Shown: positions 25,300 to 34,780, counted from the stretch's first letter. The stretch: DNA of 41,551 bases from Macrococcoides caseolyticum (GCF_002902665.1 NZ_PPRM01000030.1:1-41551), one strand, 5' to 3'. The notes: a model not told the origin generated them from the sequence alone. Program-made: numbers and translations.

Positions 25300-26898
25300 G
25301 TGAAATTTTTAACAAAATTATCTTTTAACTATAGATGGACACACTTTATATTTTTTGTATTAAGTATATTATTGAGTATTATTATTGTATTGCAAAGTGT
25401 ACAAATCGGTAAGGTTGTTGATGCTGTACTTTATCATCATAAGATAGATTTTACTTTTGTTCTGTTTACGATTTTTGTCATTTTAATCTCGAGAAGCAGC
25501 GTACAGATGGCCCTAAAGGTAACGGGTAACGCGCTCAGTATTAAAGTGAAACATGAACTTAGAGCGTTTTTAAGCAAGAAGAAGGATGATGCAGGCACTG
25601 TTATGAATAATATACAGCAGGGTATAGAGGGGGTTCATCCATTCTTTAGTGACTATTTGCCACAAGTGTATCGTTCTACGTTTATTCCTTGTTCGATCCT
25701 GATATTTTTATGTTTCTTTCATTATCAGACTGCACTTATTATGTTAATTACAGCGCCTTTTATTCCTATCTTCTATATTATTATCGGTATCAATACTGAA
25801 AAAGAAGCGACACGTCAAATGCTTAGTCTCAATAGATTCTCAAACTACTTTCTAAATGTTATGAAAGGCATAATGACGATTAAAGCATTTGACTATGAAG
25901 AAAAAGCGCTGAAACAAACAGCACAATATTCTGAACGTTACAAAGAACATACCATGAAAATATTGAAGACAGCATTTCTTTCTACCTTGATGCTGGAATT
26001 TATCTCTATGCTATCAATTGGTATCATTGCTTTAGAAATCGGACTGTCTTTACTTGTCTTTCATAGTGTAAGTTTTTATACATCAGTCGTAGTGCTGATG
26101 CTGGCGCCAGAATTTTATAATGCGCTAAAGGATCTTGGTCTAGCATTTCATACAGGCAAAACAGCAGCGGGTTATGGAGAAATATTGAGTGAGCAAATGA
26201 CAGAGCCCGTGTCGCAAGTGGAATATATCACAGAAGACATTATTCGTTTTACAGACGTTAGGACGTATTATGATAATAGTGAGTTTTCTCTTGATATTCC
26301 AGAACTTAATCTACCACTTGATCATTATACAATTGCTGGTGCAAGTGGCTCTGGTAAATCAACATTCGCGAAATTACTATGTAATAGGGTTCCTTTTGAA
26401 GGACAGATGTCGTTAAGTAACAAGTTACAGAACGAAGTCGTCTATTTATCACAGTTTGATGCAATTCTTTCTGATAGTGTGATCAATAATATTACAATGT
26501 TCAATGATTATGACTTTGAACAAGTCGTGGCACTAGCGAAGAAATTTAGGCTTCATGAGCGATTTATAACGATGTCTGATGGTTATGACACAATAATTGG
26601 ACCGGAGGGTGAGCAGCTTTCTGGAGGGGAAATGAGAAGACTGTCATTAATGCGTGTATTTTTGTATCCAAAAAAACTGATTATTCTTGACGAACCAACG
26701 GCGATGCTGGATAAAGAAAGTCGAGATATTATACTTTCAGCAGTTGAAGAATTAAAATCGTATAGTTATGTCATGATGATTGCCCATCATGAAGCAACCG
26801 TGAAGCAAAGTAAGCAGCTGTTATATATCAAGAATGGTCATGTTAAACGTGTTTCGAATGAAGAAATGAGGTTGAATAATGATGAGATGGATGAATGA
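25300..26898 (+). CDS. cydD: CydD-like ABC exporter subunit (thiol/cytochrome bd assembly)
   Basis: 532 residues, half transporter: about six helices then an ATPase. The membrane part has CydD-type features (LEFISMLSIGIIALEIGLSLL, then LAPEFYNALKDLGLAFHTGKTAAG). ATPase: Walker A GASGSGKST, signature LSGGEMRR, Walker B LIILDEP. CydDC exports cysteine/glutathione-type thiols and is needed for cytochrome bd. The start is GTG 25300; an ATG at 25298 is out of frame. AGGAG is at 25288-25292. The 3' end overlaps cydC by 20 bases. Confidence 0.85.
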   Translation: MKFLTKLSFNYRWTHFIFFVLSILLSIIIVLQSVQIGKVVDAVLYHHKIDFTFVLFTIFVILISRSSVQMALKVTGNALSIKVKHELRAFLSKKKDDAGTVMNNIQQGIEGVHPFFSDYLPQVYRSTFIPCSILIFLCFFHYQTALIMLITAPFIPIFYIIIGINTEKEATRQMLSLNRFSNYFLNVMKGIMTIKAFDYEEKALKQTAQYSERYKEHTMKILKTAFLSTLMLEFISMLSIGIIALEIGLSLLVFHSVSFYTSVVVLMLAPEFYNALKDLGLAFHTGKTAAGYGEILSEQMTEPVSQVEYITEDIIRFTDVRTYYDNSEFSLDIPELNLPLDHYTIAGASGSGKSTFAKLLCNRVPFEGQMSLSNKLQNEVVYLSQFDAILSDSVINNITMFNDYDFEQVVALAKKFRLHERFITMSDGYDTIIGPEGEQLSGGEMRRLSLMRVFLYPKKLIILDEPTAMLDKESRDIILSAVEELKSYSYVMMIAHHEATVKQSKQLLYIKNGHVKRVSNEEMRLNNDEMDE

Positions 26899-28495
26899 GT
26901 GGGTCAATAAATCGATTATCTTATCGATTATTATCGGTTTATTAGGAGCACTTACATCAATCGGAATGTTTAGTTTAAGTGGTCTCATGTTATCCAAGAG
27001 CGTATTGGATGTGCCGTTATATACTTTGATTGTACTTGTCGCCACAATTAAATTGTTCGGTGTCGTACGCGCAATATGTAAATATTTTGAGCGTCTTATC
27101 TCTCACGAAGCAACGTTTGAGATGCTTAAAAATATCAGGGTTAGGACAGTAGGTATACTACTTGAAAATTTTGAGCATATACAATCAGATTACAAATTGT
27201 CTGATGTGCTGAACCGTACTGTCAATAATATTGAAAAACTTCAGAATAAATTGTTGAGAGTGATTTATCCGCCGATTATCGCAATCTTGACAACATTAAC
27301 AGTAATACTTGTATATATTCAGTATAGTTTGTATGCAGTAATTGTGATTGGAATCGCCATGCTGATAATGATTATCGTACTTCCTAATATATTTGCGAGA
27401 CAGCTGGAAGTTGTTGTTCATAATAAATATGAATCCACTGAAAAATATGAAAATAAGCTCATGGATTATCAGCTGCATCGTGAGACAATTCAAATCTTTG
27501 ATGAAGATCATCGCTTTGAGCAGCAGTTAAATAAACTGCAAGATCATATGGAAGCAAGTATAGCGAGAGAAAATAAAGTCATTACGCTGTATGATTTTCT
27601 GTTGAATGCGATATCAATGACAGCAATCTTTTTAACGATTGCTATCATGCTTATCGATCCTTCGTTAAATGTGATGATGTACCTGAGTCTTGTGATGGTC
27701 ACCATTACTTTATTTGAAATGAGCATACCAATGGTGCATTATCCCTACCATAAAGCGGAATCTGATCGTGCGGAAAAAGAGATTTCTGAACTCACATATA
27801 ATGATGTAAAAAAAATTAACCTCCCGTTTGAATCGTTAGAATTGTGCGATGTATCTGTTAAGAAAAAAAATATGATTCTAGATACAATCAACCTTAAGGT
27901 GACGAAGGGTCAGAAGATAGGGATTGCTGGACGTAGCGGTTCTGGGAAAACGACTTTAGTGCATACGATACTGGGTTTAAATCAGATAGAAGGAAATTAT
28001 ATGTTGAATGGTGATTCCTTACAATTACCTGTAGATATGTTGTCGATGTGGAATATCGCGACACAGGATAACCATTTTATTGAAGGGACAATCTCTGAAA
28101 ATATGTTTGTATCTGTCGCAGATAACGAATTAGAAAGACTACTTCTGCATTTTAATCTGCCCTTCAAAGCTCAAAGTACTGTAGAAGCTTTCGGAAGTAA
28201 TCTATCTGGAGGAGAAAAGAAAAGGCTGCATTTCATAAGAATGATATTAAGAAATAAAGCGCTATGGTTAATGGATGAACCTTTTAATGGCGTAGATAAC
28301 GAAAACATTGAAATTATGATGTCTTATTTAAAAAGAAATAAAATTACACTGATACTCATAAGTCATGATACTGAATTATTGGATTCAATGGATGAAATTT
28401 TAGTCATGGACGCAGGTAAGATTGTAGAAAGAGGAAGTTTTCAACAATTGTACAAAAATAAATCAACATTATTTAATGCGCTTTCAGAGGGGTAA
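26879..28495 (+). CDS. cydC: CydC-like ABC exporter subunit
   Basis: 538 residues, the partner half transporter. The CydC-like segment IKLFGVVRAICKYFERLISHEATFEML follows the first two helices. ATPase: Walker A GRSGSGKTT, signature LSGGEKKRL, Walker B ALWLMDEP. It begins 20 bases inside cydD, with GAGG at 26868-26871 in the upstream gene, so the two are translationally coupled. No cydAB genes are in this window, so the link to cytochrome bd is by family only. Confidence 0.85.
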   Translation: MMRWMNEWVNKSIILSIIIGLLGALTSIGMFSLSGLMLSKSVLDVPLYTLIVLVATIKLFGVVRAICKYFERLISHEATFEMLKNIRVRTVGILLENFEHIQSDYKLSDVLNRTVNNIEKLQNKLLRVIYPPIIAILTTLTVILVYIQYSLYAVIVIGIAMLIMIIVLPNIFARQLEVVVHNKYESTEKYENKLMDYQLHRETIQIFDEDHRFEQQLNKLQDHMEASIARENKVITLYDFLLNAISMTAIFLTIAIMLIDPSLNVMMYLSLVMVTITLFEMSIPMVHYPYHKAESDRAEKEISELTYNDVKKINLPFESLELCDVSVKKKNMILDTINLKVTKGQKIGIAGRSGSGKTTLVHTILGLNQIEGNYMLNGDSLQLPVDMLSMWNIATQDNHFIEGTISENMFVSVADNELERLLLHFNLPFKAQSTVEAFGSNLSGGEKKRLHFIRMILRNKALWLMDEPFNGVDNENIEIMMSYLKRNKITLILISHDTELLDSMDEILVMDAGKIVERGSFQQLYKNKSTLFNALSEG

Positions 28496-28533
28496 TTGTT
28501 ATATAAATATAATTAAAAATCGATTCTCTTGAT

Positions 28534-28562
28534 GATATAAATAATAAATTATTATTTATATC
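28534..28562. promoter_or_regulatory. 29-bp near-perfect palindrome in the DegV leader
   Basis: GATATAAATAATAA, one central A, then TTATTATTTATATC. It stands alone between cydC and degV, about 10 bases before a TAAAAT-like -10 box. It could be an operator or a weak terminator of cydDC; there is no following T-run. Confidence 0.5.
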
Positions 28563-28610
28563 AAATATTGTGATAAAATAATAATAAACAATAATCAGGA
28601 GGATAAACTA

Positions 28611-29447
28611 TTGAAAGTCGCATGGATTACAGATACTGCATCAGGATGTAAGATTGGTGCTCATGAAGATCTATTTGTCGTACCGATGGGTGTGATATTA
28701 AATGATAAGCATTACCAGGATCAAGAAGAACTATCAGTGGAGGAATTCTATCGTCTACTGCAACAATATGGAGATGGCGCGAAAACGACGCAGCCTAATT
28801 TTCAGGCATTGCATGAAATTTATGAACAAATTGAAAAGCTTGGTTATACGCATGTAATTGCGATTCATCCTTCAAGTGAGCTTACAGGTTCATACCAGAA
28901 TTCATTGAGAGCCAGTCAGGATGCTTCTTTAATAAGCGCTGTAATTGATTCCAGGATTGGTAGTTATCCGATGAAGGCTATGATTGATAAGGGTATGGCT
29001 TTACTTGAGGATGGGTATTCCTTTAATGAAGTCGTTGAAAAGTTAAAGGCTTATACAGAAGATACAGTGCTATTCCTGCAACCAAAAAATTTAAGTCAGA
29101 TGAAAAAAAGTGGGCGTGTTTCTAAGACTCAGAGCTTTATGGCAGGATTATTAAATATTCAGCTGATTCTTCAGTTTGAAGAAGGGAAAATATATCCCGT
29201 AGAAAAAGTAAGAACTAAGAAGAAAGTCATAGAGGCAATGAAAAGGTGTGTTGAGGATAGACTTAGAACTGCACAGCCAAAAGAAATATGTGTCGTTTAC
29301 GCGGGCGATAGAAACGAAGCAGATATTTATATTGAATGGTTAAAAGAAAATTACCCAGACATTCATATAACCGACGAAATACTTGTCCCAGTTGCCGGAG
29401 TTCATCTAGGTTATGGTACCGTAGGGATAGGCTGGATTAATGCATAG
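28611..29447 (+). CDS. DegV family protein (FakB-type fatty acid carrier)
   Basis: 278 residues. DegV marks: VAWITDTASGC at the N-terminus, KTTQPN, the SSELTGSYQ segment, VIDSR, and LQPKNLSQMKKSGRVSKTQSFMAGLLNIQLIL. These correspond to the lipid-binding Thr/Ser/His regions of FakB, which presents fatty acids to FakA kinase. No FakA is nearby, which is usual. Start TTG 28611 with a strong AGGAGG eight bases ahead. Single gene ending in an excellent terminator. Confidence 0.85.
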   Translation: MKVAWITDTASGCKIGAHEDLFVVPMGVILNDKHYQDQEELSVEEFYRLLQQYGDGAKTTQPNFQALHEIYEQIEKLGYTHVIAIHPSSELTGSYQNSLRASQDASLISAVIDSRIGSYPMKAMIDKGMALLEDGYSFNEVVEKLKAYTEDTVLFLQPKNLSQMKKSGRVSKTQSFMAGLLNIQLILQFEEGKIYPVEKVRTKKKVIEAMKRCVEDRLRTAQPKEICVVYAGDRNEADIYIEWLKENYPDIHITDEILVPVAGVHLGYGTVGIGWINA

Positions 29448-29485
29448 ATAAAGAGGATTGGTGTAACCAATCCTCTTTATCTATG
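29443..29485. terminator. Terminator between degV-type gene and mgrA
   Basis: A perfect 19-bp stem (29443-29461 with 29467-29485; core AAGAGGATTGG/CCAATCCTCTT) and a 5-base loop. The stop codon of the DegV gene lies in the left arm. It lies 14 bases from the end of convergent mgrA, so it serves both. Confidence 0.93.
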
Positions 29486-29498
29486 TTCAAACGATAGA

Positions 29499-29933
29499 TT
29501 AATCGTTCGACAGATTATTGATAAGTTTGTTCAAGAGTGTACTATAGCATCTTCTCTCTTCCTCCGTAAATTGAGAGACTTCATGGATGATTTCAGTCAC
29601 TTGATATAAATCATCCTTCATTGCAGTACTTTTATCTGTTAAAGAGATAAATACTTCTCTTTGGTCTAGTTCTGAACGTCTACGAACAATTAAGTTGTTA
29701 GCTTCCATACGTTTTAGGAGTGGTGAAATTGTCCCGGTATCTAATGACAATTCGGTAACGAGCTTCTTAACATTTACTGGAGACTCATCCCATAAAATTG
29801 AGAGTACAAGATACTGGGGATAAGTGATATTATATTTCTTGAAAATCTTATTTGAATAATATCTATTTACTTGGCGTTGTGCATTATATAAACTGAAGCA
29901 CAGCTGCTCATCTAATCTAAAGTGTTCTGACAT
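29499..29933 (-). CDS. mgrA: Global regulator MgrA (MarR family)
   Basis: 144 residues, very close to S. aureus Mgr[55 protein letters not shown] and DQREVFI. Cys12, the redox-sensing residue in S. aureus, is present. MgrA controls efflux pumps, autolysis and surface factors in staphylococci. The C-terminal tail diverges. A second cysteine occurs near the C-terminus (ERRCYST). A hairpin sits in its leader. Divergent from a COG0523 GTPase. Confidence 0.94.
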   Translation of the reverse strand: MSEHFRLDEQLCFSLYNAQRQVNRYYSNKIFKKYNITYPQYLVLSILWDESPVNVKKLVTELSLDTGTISPLLKRMEANNLIVRRRSELDQREVFISLTDKSTAMKDDLYQVTEIIHEVSQFTEEERRCYSTLLNKLINNLSND

Positions 29934-29950
29934 TTCTTTCCTCCTACTTT

Positions 29951-30001
29951 ATATGCAAAAATAAATGCGTTTGCTTTTTGCATATCTCTATATTTAGTAT
30001 A
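29951..30001 (-). promoter_or_regulatory. mgrA promoter and leader hairpin
   Basis: On the reverse strand TATACT (29996-30001) is a -10 candidate. Directly after the expected start of transcription, ATATGCAAAAA (29951-29961) and TTTTTGCATAT (29975-29985) form an 11-bp perfect stem. The ribosome binding site lies a few bases further on. It may be an RNA stability element or an operator. Confidence 0.55.
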
Positions 30002-30114
30002 CTCTATAATAAATGAATCACCTAACGCATTCTTTTGTAATTTAATACTAAAAAGAACGATATTCAATGCTATTTCCAATCTTTAGGTACGGGTATCGTT
30101 AAGTCTTACTGACG

Positions 30115-30142
30115 TTTACTGTTTAATGGAAAAATATATACA
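30115..30142 (+). promoter_or_regulatory. Predicted promoter of the COG0523 gene
   Basis: TTTACT (30115-30120), 16 bases, TATACA (30137-30142). I see no Zur-type box around it. Confidence 0.45.
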
Positions 30143-30168
30143 ATGATCTAAAAAGGAAGGTTAAATTT

Positions 30169-31080
30169 ATGTCTCAGAAGATGAAGATTATTATTCTTAG
30201 TGGATTTCTAGGGAGTGGTAAGACAACTTTATTACTCAATATATTAAAACATAATAAAGAAAAGAACAATTCCAATATCGCAATATTAATGAACGAACTT
30301 GGTGGTTTTAATGTTGACTCTAAAATCATCGGAGAAGAAACGCCGTATAATGAATTATTGAATGGCTGTATCTGCTGCGATTTAAAACAGGATGTAGCAG
30401 TGCAAATCAGTGATCTCTATCATCGACATCATCCGGACTATGTCATTATCGAGGCAACTGGTGTAGCACATCCTGTAGAAATTTATGATGCTTGTACAGA
30501 TCCAGTGCTGACACCTATCGCCGATGTTTATAATATCACTACGATAGTAGATGCTAAGCGTTTTCTCGGACGATTCAAATATACTGAATCTACGAGAAGA
30601 CTGATGGAAGAACAGGTAAAATATGCAGATATTGTGATTGTAAATAAGATAGATACAATAGAGAACGCTGAGCGCATAGAACTATCGCACCATTTGATGC
30701 AGATCAATGCGCGAGCACAAATGATAGAAACGTCCTACAGTGAGATTGAATTCAACCTTTTAGAGCAAAAAGGAAACGAGCAGCACGGTGATATACATAT
30801 GCATCATGGGATATCGTCTGTTGTGTATACGTTTAATGGACCGATTGATTCACGTGCGTTCGTAAAATGGTTAACACAGTTACCCGATAGTGTTTTAAGG
30901 GTGAAAGGATTTATTAAGTTCAGAGAGAATAAAGAACAGACCGTATTGTTTCAGTACGCCTATGGTATTCCTCAGTATGAAGAAGAACTAATGAATTTAC
31001 CGCTTAAACTGGTGGTTATTGGTGAAGGATTAGATAAGCATAAAATTATGGATCAATTGGATCAGCTGCAATTTAGTTAA
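30169..31080 (+). CDS. COG0523 G3E GTPase, metallochaperone-like
   Basis: 303 residues. P-loop SGFLGSGKTTLL, GTPase motifs including EATGVAHP and NKID, and the family hallmark GCICCD with C67, C69 and C70. A His-rich stretch (HGDIHMHHG, residues 206-214) and a C-terminal CobW_C domain follow. Such proteins deliver zinc, cobalt or other metals; the metal here is unknown, and the His cluster suggests zinc or nickel handling. Single gene, with AAGGAAGG ahead of the ATG, divergent from mgrA and ending at its own terminator. Confidence 0.88.
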   Translation: MSQKMKIIILSGFLGSGKTTLLLNILKHNKEKNNSNIAILMNELGGFNVDSKIIGEETPYNELLNGCICCDLKQDVAVQISDLYHRHHPDYVIIEATGVAHPVEIYDACTDPVLTPIADVYNITTIVDAKRFLGRFKYTESTRRLMEEQVKYADIVIVNKIDTIENAERIELSHHLMQINARAQMIETSYSEIEFNLLEQKGNEQHGDIHMHHGISSVVYTFNGPIDSRAFVKWLTQLPDSVLRVKGFIKFRENKEQTVLFQYAYGIPQYEEELMNLPLKLVVIGEGLDKHKIMDQLDQLQFS

Positions 31081-31116
31081 GAAATGTGAAGGTTTTATCA
31101 CATTTCTTATTTTTTC
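31078..31116 (+). terminator. Terminator of the COG0523 gene
   Basis: TAAGAAATGTGA (31078-31089) pairs with TCACATTTCTTA (31098-31109), followed by TTTTTTC. The stop codon opens the left arm. Confidence 0.92.
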
Positions 31117-31124
31117 TCTTTTTT

Positions 31125-31189
31125 TGATTGTAAATGAATGAATTTGGTTGACATTGAATGCAAACAATCATATTATGAAAGTGTTCACA
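31125..31189 (+). promoter_or_regulatory. Fructose operon promoter with FruR-like dyad and cre-like site
   Basis: TTGACA (31148-31153) with a 17-base spacer and TATTAT (31171-31176) form a strong promoter. TGATTGT (31125-31131) and ACAATCA (31164-31170) are inverted half sites placed around the -35 box, a plausible FruR operator. ATGAAAGTGTTCACA (31175-31189) matches the cre consensus with two mismatches and overlaps the start region. The promoter is clear; the regulator sites are inferred. Confidence 0.7.
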
Positions 31190-31202
31190 AAGGAGGTCTC
31201 CT

Positions 31203-31940
31203 ATGCTAACAATTGAAAGACATAATACAATATTAAGGCTTTTAGAAATACATGAAATTATTACGCTTCAAATGCTTATCGATGAGACGCATTGCAGTGA
31301 GTCTACAATAAGAAGAGATCTTTCTACATTAGAAGATGAAGGTCAGTTGATTCGCATTCATGGGGGCGCGAAAAAGGTGACCGAAAAACATAGAGATATC
31401 GCACTCTCTGTGAAGTCTACGAAAAAAACGAAGGAAAAAGAAGAAATCGCCAAGGTAGCTGCGGCACAAGTGAGGAATAATGACTGTATCTATCTGGATG
31501 CAGGGAGTAGCACATTAATGATGATTCCTTATTTGGATCAAGCGCATATCACCATTGTAACGAATGGTTTGACACATGTACCCCCGCTTGTTGAAAAGGG
31601 CTATGAAGTCTATATGATTGGTGGTTATATCAAATCGGATACACATGCAAGCATTGGTGTACAGGCAATAGAAAATTTGAAGCAGTTTCGCTTTGATAAA
31701 GCATTCATGGGTGCAAACGGCGTACATCTAACACAAGGCATCACAACTCCGGATATCGAAGAAGCCTATGTAAAGCGAAAGGCAATTGAAAAAGCTGAAC
31801 AAGTCTACTTTTTAGTTGATGACAGCAAGTTTGATGAAGTGACATTTGCGAAAGTATTAGACATGCAAGAAGGTAGAACGATGCTGATTACGAATCGTGA
31901 GAATAACCTTCAGCATCGATATAGTAAATATTTAATATAG
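31203..31940 (+). CDS. fruR: DeoR-family repressor of the fructose operon
   Basis: 245 residues. The N-terminal DeoR helix-turn-helix is TLQMLIDETHCSESTIRRDLSTLEDEGQLIRIHGGA; the sugar-phosphate sensor domain follows (DAGSSTLMMIPYL, MIGGYIKSDTHASIG, GANGVHLTQGITTPD). It likely responds to fructose-1-phosphate. AAAGGAGG precedes the ATG. First gene of fruR-fruK-fruA, 10 bases before fruK. Confidence 0.93.
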   Translation: MLTIERHNTILRLLEIHEIITLQMLIDETHCSESTIRRDLSTLEDEGQLIRIHGGAKKVTEKHRDIALSVKSTKKTKEKEEIAKVAAAQVRNNDCIYLDAGSSTLMMIPYLDQAHITIVTNGLTHVPPLVEKGYEVYMIGGYIKSDTHASIGVQAIENLKQFRFDKAFMGANGVHLTQGITTPDIEEAYVKRKAIEKAEQVYFLVDDSKFDEVTFAKVLDMQEGRTMLITNRENNLQHRYSKYLI

Positions 31941-31950
31941 GAGGCAGTTT

Positions 31951-32862
31951 ATGATTTATACAATAACATTAAATCCATCTATCGATTATGTGATGTTTAC
32001 GGATGGATTTGAAACTGGAGCATTGAATCGCGCACAGACGACGTATAAGTTTGCAGGTGGTAAGGGAATCAATGTTTCAAGGGTACTTAAATCATTGAAC
32101 ACAGAATCTACTGTTCTAGGCTTTCTAGGTGGATTTCCTGGGCAATTTATCAAAGACAAATTACAGGCGAGTAATATCCAAGTGGATTGTGTGGAAGTAG
32201 AAAGTGATACGCGTATCAATGTGAAATTAAAAGGGATGAACGAAACAGAAATCAACGCACCAGGTCCAGATATTAATGAAGAGAATATTCAGCAGCTGAT
32301 GAACAAACTTAAAGGGTTAACATCTGAAGATACTGTTGTAATTGCAGGTAGTATTCCATCTTCGATGCCATCTGATATTTATGCACAGATTGCAGAGCTT
32401 TGCCATGAACGACAGATTAAATTTGTAGTTGATGCAGAAAAAGACTTACTAAACTCTGTATTACCTTATAACCCGTTGTTTATTAAGCCGAATATTGTGG
32501 AATTAGAAGAGATGTTTAATACAACGTTGACAACAGATGACGCAATTTATGAAGCAGCGAAGCGATTATTGGATAAAGGTGCTCAGATGGTATTTGTTTC
32601 TATGGGTGGAGACGGTGCGATGTTAGTTACTGAAGAACAATGCTTGAAGGCAATGGTACCGAAAGGACAAGTTGTAAATACTGTCGGCTCAGGAGATTCA
32701 ACAGTAGCAGGAATGGTTGCCGGATTAACGAATGGCTTATCATTAACATCCGCGTTTAGACAAGCGATTGCTTGTGGTACAGCGACAGCATTTACAGAAG
32801 ACTTAGCAACAAATGAAGAAATTCAAGAGATAATAAACCAAATACAAATTGAAGAGCTTTAA
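31951..32862 (+). CDS. fruK: 1-phosphofructokinase
   Basis: 303 residues of the PfkB fold. N-terminal motif AGGKGINVSRVLKSLN; C-terminal ATP and catalytic motif VNTVGSGDSTVAGMVAG with the catalytic Asp in GSGDS. It phosphorylates fructose-1-phosphate made by FruA to fructose-1,6-bisphosphate. Strong AGGAGG start. 18 bases before fruA. Confidence 0.95.
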   Translation: MIYTITLNPSIDYVMFTDGFETGALNRAQTTYKFAGGKGINVSRVLKSLNTESTVLGFLGGFPGQFIKDKLQASNIQVDCVEVESDTRINVKLKGMNETEINAPGPDINEENIQQLMNKLKGLTSEDTVVIAGSIPSSMPSDIYAQIAELCHERQIKFVVDAEKDLLNSVLPYNPLFIKPNIVELEEMFNTTLTTDDAIYEAAKRLLDKGAQMVFVSMGGDGAMLVTEEQCLKAMVPKGQVVNTVGSGDSTVAGMVAGLTNGLSLTSAFRQAIACGTATAFTEDLATNEEIQEIINQIQIEEL

Positions 32863-32880
32863 TAAATAGGAGGGAAAATA

Positions 32881-34770
32881 ATGAGGATCACTGATTTGCT
32901 TACATTTGATACGATGGCAATGGATTTACAAGCGACAACGAAAGACGGTGTGATCGATGAGTTAGTCGATACATTATCAGCTGCTGGTATATTATCAGAC
33001 AAAGCATCATTTAAAGAAGCAATACACGCACGTGAAGCACAGAGTACTACAGGTGTTGGTGAAGGGATTGCAATTCCCCACGCGAAAAATGACGCGGTTA
33101 AGAAACCAGCTATAGCATTTGGTAAAGCGGTAGATGGCATCGATTACGATTCACTTGATGGGCAACCAGCGCGCTTATTCTTTATGATTGCAGCACCTGC
33201 AGGAGGTGCACAGACACATCTGGAGGCTTTAGCGAAGTTATCAGGTATATTAATGAATGAAGATGTTAGAACTGAATTACTACATGCTAAGACTAAAGAA
33301 GAAGTTATCGAAACAATTAACTTGCATGATGAAATTGAAAAAGATGAAGAAGTCGTATTGGCACCTACTGGAGATGAGGATGATGATAACCTCGTGTTAG
33401 CCGTTACTGCATGTCCTACAGGAATCGCACATACGTATATGGCAGCAGATGCATTAAAGAATCAAGCTGTTAAGATGGGTGTGCCGATTAAAGTTGAGAC
33501 AAATGGTTCAGGAGGCATTAAAAACAGATTAACAGAGGAAGAAATTAAAAAAGCAAAAGGTATTATCGTTGCAGCAGACGTGAATGTTGAAACTAATCGT
33601 TTCCATGGTAAGAATGTTGTGACAGTACCAGTAGCAGATGGCATTAAACGTCCTGAAGAGTTGATTAATATGGCTTTAGATACAACGAGACCAGCATATG
33701 TAGCAAAGGATGATAAAGGTGCTACGAATTCCAGTGGAGAGCGTAAAGGATTTTATAAACACTTGATGAGCGGTGTATCTAATATGCTACCTTTCGTTGT
33801 TGCAGGTGGGATATTAATGGCTATTGCATTTATGTTTGGCATTACATCGTTCGATCCGACGAAATCAGATTATCATCCGTTTGCAGAAGCGTTATGGGCG
33901 ATTGGGAATAAGTCTGCATTCGCCTTAATGGTTCCGATATTAGCAGGTTTCATCGCAATGAGTATTGCAGATCGTCCTGGATTGGCACCAGGTATGGTTG
34001 GAGGTATGTTAGCTGTTATGGGCGGTTCAGGCTTCCTTGGTGGATTGATTGCCGGATTCTTAGCAGGTTATTTAGTAGAAGCAATTAAGAAGATGTTAAG
34101 TGGCATGCCACAAGCATTAGATGGATTAAAACCGACGCTATTATATCCATTACTTGGTGTAACAAGCACAGGATTAATTATGTACTACATTATCAACCCA
34201 CCAGCGAGCTGGTTAAATAAATTAATGGCAGATACTTTAAATAGTATGGATGGAACGAATATTGTATTACTTGGTTTAGTGTTAGGTGGTATGATGGCCA
34301 TTGATATGGGTGGGCCATTTAATAAGGCATCATACGCATTCGGATTTGCAGCAATTGAAGCGGGGAACTACGCACCGATTACTGCTGCGATGATAGGTGG
34401 AATGGTTCCACCATTAGCAATAGCGCTATCAATGATTTTATTTAAGAAAAAATATACAAAGACACAACGTGGCTCAATTGTTTCAAATATCGTAATGGGA
34501 GCATCATTCATTACTGAAGGTGCAATTCCATTTGCAGCAGCAGATCCATTACGTGTCATTCCATCAATGATTGCAGGAAGTGCAACTGCCGGAGCACTTG
34601 CAATGGCATTCGGATGTCGTGTTCCAGCACCGCATGGTGGTATATTCGTAATTGGACTTGATAAAGCGCACTGGCCGATGTTCTTACTTGCATTACTCAT
34701 CGGTGTTGTCGTATCAGCAGTCATTTACGGTTTAATTAAGAAACGTCCAGAAGAACTAGAAGTGAAATAA
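32881..34770 (+). CDS. fruA: Fructose-specific PTS enzyme IIABC
   Basis: 629 residues, three fused domains. IIA: residues 1-150 with the phosphorylated His67 (GIAIPHAKND). IIB: about 170-270 with Cys178 (TACPTGIAHTYMAAD). IIC: about 290-625 with eight or more helices. It imports fructose and phosphorylates it at C1, handing the product to FruK. AGGAGG precedes the ATG. It ends at a strong terminator; in S. aureus nagA follows, but here an alpha/beta hydrolase is next. Confidence 0.96.
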   Translation: MRITDLLTFDTMAMDLQATTKDGVIDELVDTLSAAGILSDKASFKEAIHAREAQSTTGVGEGIAIPHAKNDAVKKPAIAFGKAVDGIDYDSLDGQPARLFFMIAAPAGGAQTHLEALAKLSGILMNEDVRTELLHAKTKEEVIETINLHDEIEKDEEVVLAPTGDEDDDNLVLAVTACPTGIAHTYMAADALKNQAVKMGVPIKVETNGSGGIKNRLTEEEIKKAKGIIVAADVNVETNRFHGKNVVTVPVADGIKRPEELINMALDTTRPAYVAKDDKGATNSSGERKGFYKHLMSGVSNMLPFVVAGGILMAIAFMFGITSFDPTKSDYHPFAEALWAIGNKSAFALMVPILAGFIAMSIADRPGLAPGMVGGMLAVMGGSGFLGGLIAGFLAGYLVEAIKKMLSGMPQALDGLKPTLLYPLLGVTSTGLIMYYIINPPASWLNKLMADTLNSMDGTNIVLLGLVLGGMMAIDMGGPFNKASYAFGFAAIEAGNYAPITAAMIGGMVPPLAIALSMILFKKKYTKTQRGSIVSNIVMGASFITEGAIPFAAADPLRVIPSMIAGSATAGALAMAFGCRVPAPHGGIFVIGLDKAHWPMFLLALLIGVVVSAVIYGLIKKRPEELEVK

Positions 34771-34780
34771 AGTATAAATT

